Source: DUZB01 sp964407525
GTDB taxonomy: Bacteria > Desulfobacterota > DSM-4660 > Desulfatiglandales > Desulfatiglandaceae
DNA: 11,412 nt
Direction of reading: 5' to 3'
Assembly: GCA_964407525.1 (NCBI GenBank)
Contig: CAYOWC010000151.1
Span: 1 to 11,412, forward strand
Shown: positions 5,629-11,412 of the stretch, piece by piece
Layout: every line of letters begins with the position of its first letter
Position numbering within the stretch: position 1 is the first letter of the stretch
Program-made: the position numbers and the translations under genes
The notes under the pieces: generated by a model
Database searches by the model: none
Told to the model about the DNA's origin: nothing
What the model saw: only the letters and a program-made list of their open reading frames with translations

Positions 5629-8600
5629 TTGAAACTCATTGATTTCAGCTCAGCAAGCATTATCTCCCGTGAAAACCCCACCGTTGAAAGCTCCATGCTC
5701 ATGACGGCCACACTCCCTTACATGTCGCCTGAGCAGACGGGCCGCATGAACCGCATGGTGGACTGGCGGACCGACTTCTATTCGCTGGGTGTTACCCTTT
5801 ATGAACTGTTCACCGGCCAGCTCCCCTTTGAGGCCACGGAACCCCTGGAACTGGTCCATGCCCATATGGCGTTGATGCCGGACCCCCCGCATAAAATCAA
5901 TAAAGATATTCCACCGGTGTTGTCGGACATCATTTTGAAACTCATGGCCAAAGATGCGGAAGACCGGTATCAGAGCGCCCTGGGAATTGTGCGGGATCTG
6001 GAAATGTGTCGGGAACAGTTGTCCGAAAGCGGTCGTGTCGATTCCTTTGAAATCGGCCAAAAGGACATCTCTGACCGACTCCAAATCCCCCAGAAGCTTT
6101 ATGGGCGGGAAACGGAGATTGAAACGCTGCTCAATGATTTTGAGCAGGTGAGCCTTGGGGCGTGCAAAATGGTGTTGGTATCCGGTCCGGCAGGCATCGG
6201 AAAATCGGCCCTGGTGCGCGAAGTGCAAAGCAGTATTTTGAAGGCTCCCGCGGGAAATCAAAAAAACTATTTCATTTCCGGCAAATTCGACCAGCTCAAA
6301 AAGAGCGTTCCCTACGCCCCTCTGATTCACGCGTTCCGGGAACTGATTCGGCAGATCCTTTCGGAAAGCGATGCCTCAATTGCTGATTGGAAAGAGAAGC
6401 TCCAAAAGGCCCTCGGTCCCAACGGCCGGGTCATGATCGAGGTGATCCCTGAGCTGGAACTGATTATCGGTCCCCAGCCGGAAGTGCCCACCGTAGGTCC
6501 GCTGGAAAATGTCAACCGGTTCAACTATGTGTTTGAAAATTTCATTCGAACCTTTGCGGCGAAAGAGCATCCCCTGGTGATTTTTCTGGATGATCTTCAA
6601 TGGGCCGATGCGGCATCCCTGAAATTGATTGAGATGTTCATTACGGTTCGGACAGAATACCTCTTTCTGATCGGCGCCTACCGGGACAATGAAGTTGATG
6701 CGGTCCATCTACTCACCTTTGCATTAGAGGAGATACGAAAAAGCGGTGCGGAAGTCGAAACCATTTTGCTGGATCAGCTAAAAGAAGAGCAAGTGAACCA
6801 GCTTCTGTCAGAAACACTTTCCTGTGGTTTGGAACAATCCAAACCTCTCGCCCAATTGTGCTTTGAGAAGACCCTCGGAAATCCCTTCTTTTTGAATCAG
6901 TTAATTCAATCTCTCTATCGTGACGGACTAATTGTATTCAGTGTAGAAAAGGGACGTTGGCAATGGGAGGAAGCAACAATTCAGCAGACCGACATCACCG
7001 ACAATGTGGTATACCTGATGATCGGCCGCATTCAGGGAATGTCTGAAAAAACGGCCCATCTTCTGAGCTTGGCTGCGTGTATTGGCAATCAGTTTGATTT
7101 GAATCTCCTTTCCAGCCTTTGCGGCAAATCGTTTAACGAGACGTCCAATGATCTTTCTGGAGCTCTTCGGGCTGAACTGATTCTGCCCATAAACGAATCC
7201 TACAAGTATTTCTGGGAAACCATGGAGATTGCCTCGTCAGAAGAAAGCGATACAACCGAACAAATCCCGACATACGCATTTCTCCATGACCGGGTACAGC
7301 AAGCCGCCTATTCTTTGATCGCTGAAAAAGATAGAGCCAAATTCCACCTTAAGATCGGCCGGAAGCTACTTGAGATTATTTCGGAAGAAGATCTCGAAGA
7401 GCACATCTTTGCGGTAGCGGATCATCTCAATTTGGGTTCCTCTTTGATGAAGGATGAGAACGAACGCGAGAAACTTGCGGGATATAATTTGATTGCGGGG
7501 AAAAAGGCCAAAACGTCCGCTGCTTTTGAGCCAGCGTTTAAATATTTGAAATTTGGGATTTCTTCGCTCAAAAAGAATGGCTGGAGAGATTCCTATAACT
7601 TGACATTGTCTCTTTACGAGGAGGCTGCTGAGGCTGCGTTTCTATGCGGGTATTCCGCGCAGATGGAGAGCATCGGGGATCGCGTTTTGCAGGAAGCAAG
7701 AAACGTTCTGGACAAGGTAAAGGTGTTTGAGGTCAAGATTCTAAACTGTACCATAAAACATGAGCTCGCAGATGCGGTAAAGTTGGGAATTACTATCTTA
7801 GCGCTGTTGGACGTCAGATTTCCCTCGAAACCGAATAAGGGACATGTTCTACTTGCATATCTACGAACATGGCTTTTGTTAATTGGAAAAAGTGCTGATG
7901 ATTTAGTTGGCCTTCACGAAATGGTTGATCCACGTAAGCTAAGTGCGATGCGGGTTCTTGTAAATATGTCGACAGCTATTTACCTATCCGATCCTGATTT
8001 TTTACCACTTCTTCCTTTTCATGCCGTAAGGGAAAGCGTTAGGTTTGGAAACACACGTGAATCAATCATTGGCTACCTTGGTTACGGGTTAATACTGTGT
8101 GGAGGTATAGGAAGAATAGAAACGGGATTTCAATTTGGGACTTTGGCGTTAAAACTATCAAAAAAGCTAAATGCCAAATCATTTGAAGCACGTGAATGTT
8201 TCGTTTTTAACGTAATGGTAAGGCATTGGAAACAGCATACTAGAGAAACATTGGAAGCTCTAGATTTAGGATTCACGAAAGGTCTTGAAATCGGTGATTT
8301 TGAAAATGCCGGTGCTTGTGCATATTGTAATTCATATTATTCCTATTATTCAGGCGTTATATTGCCAAAGATAGAAGAAAAGGCATCGAAATATAATCAA
8401 ATTCTGATAAAGAATAATTTGAGAATATGGAGGATTCACAATGAGCGCATTTTGCAAATAACATTGAATCTAAAGGGTAGTGCAAGGAACCCTTCCACAA
8501 TTATTGGTGAGGTTTACAATGAAAGCGAAATGCTTGAACTTTACTTAAGTGAAAACGATAGAGCAGCAATATGCATCCTTTATGTGGATAAACTTATTCT

Positions 8601-10575
8601 ATGTTATCTTTTTCATGAATTTGACCAGGCAGCTGAAAATGCGATAAATGCAAGTAAGCATTTGGTCGGTTTAATATCCCAACTACCAGTACCAGTTTTT
8701 CATTTCTACGATTCCCTGGCGCAATTGGCAATCTATCTTGAAGCCAAAAAGATAACCCAAAAGCGCATCCTCAAAAAAGTCTCCAAGAACCAAAAGAAAA
8801 TGAAAAAATGGGCACATCATGCCCCCATGAATCACCTCCACAAATGGCAACTGGTGGAAGCCGAAAAGGCTAGGGTACTTTGCAAGGATGAAAAGGCCAA
8901 GGGCCTTTATGACCAGGCTATCGCTGGGGCCAAGCAAAACCTCTACATCCAGGAAGAAGCCTTGGCCAATGAACTGGCTGCGAAATTTTATCAAGCAAAG
9001 GGGGAAACAGAAACCGCACGAACATACATGAAACAGGCCCGATACTGCTACGATCATTGGGGTGCCAAGGCAAAGGTGGATCATCTGGATCAAAACTACC
9101 CGGAACTGCTGGCGGATGGTACGGATCAGCCACTGGAGGATGACAGAATGGAAAAGACCGCGAAAGCCAGGAAATCAAAAACCACCACCAGCACCGGCCC
9201 GGTCAAAGGCGAACAGCTGGATCTCGCATCCGTCATGAAAGCCTCCCAGGTGATTTCCGGCGAAATCAAGATTGAAAAACTCCTTTCCCGCATGATGCGG
9301 ATTATCATTGAAAACGCGGGGGCTGAAAAGGGATGCCTGATCCTGAAATCGGATGAAAATTTCCGGATTGAGGCAGAAAGGCATATCCATGAGGAAAAGG
9401 TTCAGGTGCTCCAGTCCATCCCCATCGACAATGCACCACAGGTGCCGGGTGCCATCATCCAGTATGTAGTCCGAACGAAGGAAAGCCTGGTCTTTGAGGA
9501 TGCAACCCACGAGGGAGAGTTCACAACGGATCCCTATATCATAAAACACCAGCCCAAATCGGTGTTATGCGCCCCTTTGATCCACCAGAAAAACCTGAAC
9601 GGCATCATCTACCTTGAAAACAATCTGGCAACCGGAGCCTTCACCGAAGAACGTCTGGAGGTGCTGGCGCTCCTCTGCTCCCAGGCGGCCATCTCCCTTG
9701 AAAACGCAAACCTCTACAAACAACAGCAGGATTATGCCGGCACCCTGGAAGAAACCGTCGAAGAAAGAACCAGAGAATTGAAGCAATCCCTCGACACCAT
9801 CCAGAAAACCCAGGAACAATTGGTGCAGTCCGAGAAGATGGCAGCGATCGGCGGTCTGGTGGCGGGGGTGGCCCATGAAATCAATACGCCCATTGGCATC
9901 GCCGTGAGTGCCGCCTCCCACTTGGAAGACAAAACAACGGAGTTCGTGGCGAAAGTGGAATCCAAAAAACTTAAACGATCGGAACTGGACAACTACGCCA
10001 AAACAGCGGCTGATTCTTCCAACCTGATCCTAAAGAATTTAAGCGGTGCGGTGAAAATCGTACAGGGTTTCAAACAGGTGGCTGTGGATCAGACCAGCGG
10101 CGAACGGCGTGAGTTTAACCTCAAACCCTACATCGAAGACGTGCTGTTGAGCCTGAAACCGAAACTCAAGAAAACCAAACACAAGGTGACCGTCAACTGC
10201 CCGGAGGATCTGGCTCTGGACAGTTTCCCCGGCGCTTTGTCCCAGATTATTTCAAACCTGGTCATGAATTCTCTCATCCACGGGTTTGAGCAGATGGAAG
10301 CGGGTGAAATCATATTTGATGCCGCTCGGGAAAACGGATCAGTTCTGCTCACCTATCGAGACAACGGTAAGGGAATGAATGAAAAAGATATGGCAAAGAT
10401 CTTTGATCCGTTCTTTACCACCAGGCGTTCTCAAGGTGGGAGTGGGTTGGGGATGCATATTGTGCATAACCTTGTGACTCAGACCCTTGGGGGAAGTATC
10501 TCATGTGAAAGTGAACCCGGAAATGGTATTATGATCAGAATGAAGATTTCAGGAAGTAGTAACAGCTTGGAATAG
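5629..10575 (+). CDS. C-terminal fragment: kinase C-lobe, STAND ATPase, GAF, sensor histidine kinase
   Basis: The frame is open from 5515, just after the element's final TAA. The first usable start codon is TTG 5629 (1,648 residues), which has no clear ribosome site. The kinase catalytic loop HKDIKPAN (5578-5601) lies before that start. From it on: DFS in place of DFG (5641), SPEQ (about 5725), and a kinase C-lobe to about 6020. STAND/AAA_16 ATPase: GPAGIGKS (6184-6207) and VIFLDDLQWAD (about 6577-6609). HDRVQQAAYSLI and helical TPR-like repeats follow (about 7280-9090), then a GAF domain (about 9220-9720), a coiled coil, an H-box VAHEINTPIG with His at 9874-9876, and an ATPase domain with N, G1, F and G2 boxes to 10540. 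The STAND and histidine kinase parts look intact. Expression would need reinitiation or an internal promoter. The likely partner is the response regulator at 11031. Confidence 0.8.
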   Translation: MKLIDFSSASIISRENPTVESSMLMTATLPYMSPEQTGRMNRMVDWRTDFYSLGVTLYELFTGQLPFEATEPLELVHAHMALMPDPPHKINKDIPPVLSDIILKLMAKDAEDRYQSALGIVRDLEMCREQLSESGRVDSFEIGQKDISDRLQIPQKLYGRETEIETLLNDFEQVSLGACKMVLVSGPAGIGKSALVREVQSSILKAPAGNQKNYFISGKFDQLKKSVPYAPLIHAFRELIRQILSESDASIADWKEKLQKALGPNGRVMIEVIPELELIIGPQPEVPTVGPLENVNRFNYVFENFIRTFAAKEHPLVIFLDDLQWADAASLKLIEMFITVRTEYLFLIGAYRDNEVDAVHLLTFALEEIRKSGAEVETILLDQLKEEQVNQLLSETLSCGLEQSKPLAQLCFEKTLGNPFFLNQLIQSLYRDGLIVFSVEKGRWQWEEATIQQTDITDNVVYLMIGRIQGMSEKTAHLLSLAACIGNQFDLNLLSSLCGKSFNETSNDLSGALRAELILPINESYKYFWETMEIASSEESDTTEQIPTYAFLHDRVQQAAYSLIAEKDRAKFHLKIGRKLLEIISEEDLEEHIFAVADHLNLGSSLMKDENEREKLAGYNLIAGKKAKTSAAFEPAFKYLKFGISSLKKNGWRDSYNLTLSLYEEAAEAAFLCGYSAQMESIGDRVLQEARNVLDKVKVFEVKILNCTIKHELADAVKLGITILALLDVRFPSKPNKGHVLLAYLRTWLLLIGKSADDLVGLHEMVDPRKLSAMRVLVNMSTAIYLSDPDFLPLLPFHAVRESVRFGNTRESIIGYLGYGLILCGGIGRIETGFQFGTLALKLSKKLNAKSFEARECFVFNVMVRHWKQHTRETLEALDLGFTKGLEIGDFENAGACAYCNSYYSYYSGVILPKIEEKASKYNQILIKNNLRIWRIHNERILQITLNLKGSARNPSTIIGEVYNESEMLELYLSENDRAAICILYVDKLILCYLFHEFDQAAENAINASKHLVGLISQLPVPVFHFYDSLAQLAIYLEAKKITQKRILKKVSKNQKKMKKWAHHAPMNHLHKWQLVEAEKARVLCKDEKAKGLYDQAIAGAKQNLYIQEEALANELAAKFYQAKGETETARTYMKQARYCYDHWGAKAKVDHLDQNYPELLADGTDQPLEDDRMEKTAKARKSKTTTSTGPVKGEQLDLASVMKASQVISGEIKIEKLLSRMMRIIIENAGAEKGCLILKSDENFRIEAERHIHEEKVQVLQSIPIDNAPQVPGAIIQYVVRTKESLVFEDATHEGEFTTDPYIIKHQPKSVLCAPLIHQKNLNGIIYLENNLATGAFTEERLEVLALLCSQAAISLENANLYKQQQDYAGTLEETVEERTRELKQSLDTIQKTQEQLVQSEKMAAIGGLVAGVAHEINTPIGIAVSAASHLEDKTTEFVAKVESKKLKRSELDNYAKTAADSSNLILKNLSGAVKIVQGFKQVAVDQTSGERREFNLKPYIEDVLLSLKPKLKKTKHKVTVNCPEDLALDSFPGALSQIISNLVMNSLIHGFEQMEAGEIIFDAARENGSVLLTYRDNGKGMNEKDMAKIFDPFFTTRRSQGGSGLGMHIVHNLVTQTLGGSISCESEPGNGIMIRMKISGSSNSLE
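7740..8700 (+). other. AT-rich segment inside the large kinase gene
   Basis: Codon use changes within one open frame. GC counts by hand in 60-base lines: 36 of 60 at 6421-6480, 19 of 60 at 8161-8220, 18 of 60 at 8401-8460, 35 of 60 at 9661-9720. The segment encodes the helical region between the STAND ATPase and the GAF domain. The borders are approximate; the right one, near 8700, looks the sharper. Confidence 0.55.
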
Positions 10576-10622
10576 AGGAACCTTTTCGCGTATAAACGAA
10601 TTAGAACATTGGAGTAATCACT

Positions 10623-10844
10623 ATGCAAAAACAACTCACTGCAATTATCGAACGTGAAGGTGACGGTTATATTTCGTTTTGCCCGGAACTCGATATCGCC
10701 AGCCAGGGAGATACAATCGAGGAGGCCCGGAAAAATCTTAAGGAAGCACTTGAATTATTTTTTGAAACAGCCTCACCTGCGGAAATTGGGACCCGTTTCC
10801 ATGAAGAGGTATATGTGACCAGAGTGGAGGTTGCCGTTGGGTAA
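10623..10844 (+). CDS. hicB: HicB family antitoxin
   Basis: A 73-residue protein of the short HicB (UPF0150) type: an N-terminal partial RNase H-like fold (LTAIIEREGDGYISFCPELDIASQGDTIEEARKN is read here in pieces, with key CPELD and GDTIEEAR), a helix ALELFFETASP and a C-terminal VYVTRVEVAVG. Known members bind and neutralise the HicA mRNA interferase encoded next to them. GGAG (10611-10614) lies 8 bases before the ATG. No separate DNA-binding domain is present, as usual for this short form, so autoregulation would differ from the longer HicB proteins. Its end overlaps the start of hicA by 8 bases. The antitoxin itself looks complete. Confidence 0.85.
   Translation: MQKQLTAIIEREGDGYISFCPELDIASQGDTIEEARKNLKEALELFFETASPAEIGTRFHEEVYVTRVEVAVG
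10826..10830 (+). promoter_or_regulatory. Ribosome binding site for hicA
   Basis: GGAGG inside the 3' end of hicB lies 6 bases before TTG 10837. It selects this unusual start and couples hicA translation to hicB. Confidence 0.6.
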
Positions 10845-10959
10845 GCTGCGCACCCTTTCCGGGAAGCAAGTCTGCGTGATCCTTTCACATCATGGGTTCG
10901 TGCAAGTCAGGCAACGGGGCAGCCATATTGTGATGCAAAAACAGCTCTATGAGACATGA
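10837..10959 (+). pseudogene. hicA: HicA mRNA interferase toxin, 3'-truncated
   Basis: From TTG 10837 the frame reads MGKLRTLSGKQVC...GFVQVRQRGSHIVMQK, the typical N-terminal half of HicA (YcfA family, double-stranded-RNA-binding-like fold), with the catalytic His in GSH at residue 30. After MQK it ends with five unrelated residues (QLYET) and TGA, 40 residues in all against about 70-80 in the family. The usual TVPVP-xH and following helix are missing in all frames of the next 70 bases, so this is a deletion, not a frameshift. The toxin is probably inactive. Its TGA overlaps an ATG (10956) that is in frame with the response regulator, so the deletion may have brought the regulator's upstream DNA up against hicA. 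Confidence 0.75.
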
Positions 10960-11030
10960 ACAACAAATCAAGATTAAATAATCGAATTCTGGAGAATGCA
11001 GATAAGAATGTTCACAACGGAGCAGCCAAA

Positions 11031-11412
11031 ATGACATTAACGGATAACAATGATGAGCTGATTTTTGAAGAGGACGGGATTGATGAAACGCTTGAAACCG
11101 TAACCCCATGGAAAATGATGATTGTTGATGATGTGGAGGATATTCACCAAGTGACCCGCATGATTTTTGAGGATTACGTTTTCGATGGCAGAAACATTTC
11201 CTTTTTAAGCGCTTATACCGGAAAAGAAGCGAGGCAGTTGATGGAGGAACATCCGGATACTGCGGTGATCCTGCTGGATGTGGTCATGGAGACGGATCAT
11301 GCTGGGCTGGAGGTGGTACAATTTAGGCTCAACCGGAACTGGTGTGATCCTGAACCTCGTCAACCGGAATCAGTGTGGTCAATAAAATCAATATGTTACG
11401 CAAATCATTGCT
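11031..11412 (+). pseudogene. Response regulator receiver domain (DUF3369-type), interrupted and cut by window edge
   Basis: ATG 11031 follows GGAG (11019-11022) at 8 bases. The product starts with an acidic leader (DELIFEEDG), then WKMMIVDD (acid pair D33-D34), the phospho-accepting Asp in VILLDVV (D83) and METDHAGLEVV. This combination is typical of response regulators with a DUF3369 domain, often followed by an HD-type or other output. After about 11319 the frame stays open to the window end, but the residues (FRLNRNWCDPEP...) no longer resemble a receiver domain, where YIR and a later conserved Thr and Lys are expected. An in-frame ATG at 10956 would give a longer N-terminus without a good ribosome site. 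It is the likely partner of the histidine kinase upstream. Confidence 0.65.
11319..11412. mobile_element. Possible insertion sequence end with internal direct repeat (partial)
   Basis: Receiver-domain homology stops here. Two copies of a 21-base unit beginning TCAACCGGAA lie at 11329-11349 and 11360-11380, 31 bases apart and matching at 17 of 21 positions. Repeated transposase-binding units near an end are typical of IS21-family elements, so an IS end is plausible. No transposase is visible before the window stops. Confidence 0.35.

Larger units (their letters stand above)
4852..10575 (+). pseudogene. Trifunctional Ser/Thr kinase-ATPase-histidine kinase gene, interrupted
   Basis: Removing 5179-5520 (342 bases, a multiple of three) joins codon 109 to TAT-ATC-GCC and yields a continuous 1,793-residue reading frame, close to what I recall as the usual length of this family. 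The order is protein kinase, STAND/AAA ATPase, long helical (TPR-like) region, GAF, coiled coil, histidine kinase. Such proteins occur in cyanobacteria, myxobacteria and Desulfobacterota, often as many paralogues, and are thought to couple a sensory scaffold to both Ser/Thr and His phosphorylation. The inserted sequence has in-frame stops at 5197 and 5512. The kinase domain is therefore split between the ATP lysine and the catalytic loop, so as one polypeptide it is broken unless the insert is removed. Confidence 0.8.

Noticed and set aside
8683..9178. - strand frames under the kinase gene
   Set aside because: They are cysteine- and proline-rich shadows of the large + strand frame with no start signals.

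Overview
The window reads as an accessory, actively rearranging stretch of a large bacterial genome. A sulfate-reducing or related Desulfobacterota lineage is my best guess. Reasons are the giant fused Ser/Thr kinase-ATPase-histidine kinase, the HicBA pair, a DUF3369-type response regulator and the GTCCC-GAT/GTA-GGGAC hairpin repeats. This is recalled association, not a database match. All major genes are on the + strand. One small exported-protein gene at the left edge is on the - strand.

Layout: 165-374 (-) is a small predicted lipoprotein. 559-1845 is an AAA ATPase with a DUF4143-type nuclease-like C-terminus. 1989-2882 is a short chimera that joins the N-lobe of a Ser/Thr kinase directly to the ATP-binding domain of a histidine kinase. 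2990-3100 is a cluster of four small palindromes. 3152-4738 is a second, unrelated AAA-like ATPase with a PD-(D/E)XK-like C-terminus. 4852-10575 is the full-length relative of the chimera: kinase, STAND ATPase, long helical region, GAF and histidine kinase. Its kinase domain is split by a 336-bp insertion bounded by inverted repeats (5179-5514). 10623-10844 is a HicB antitoxin. 10837-10959 is a HicA toxin gene that overlaps it and lacks its 3' half. From 11031 a response regulator starts, but its receiver domain stops making sense at about 11319, where a repeat-bearing sequence begins.

How it fits together: the large kinase and the response regulator probably belonged to one signalling pathway. 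Almost every part is damaged or reshuffled. The kinase is split, the regulator is interrupted, the toxin is truncated, and a paralogue has collapsed to its two ends. The long downstream part of the split kinase gene is still open for 1,685 codons, so the insertion looks recent or the STAND-histidine kinase part is still used. The middle of that gene (about 7740-8700) is much more AT-rich than its flanks, which suggests that its sensory region was exchanged. I see no intact new system. The most interesting features are the inverted-repeat element inside the kinase and the catalytically empty chimera next door.
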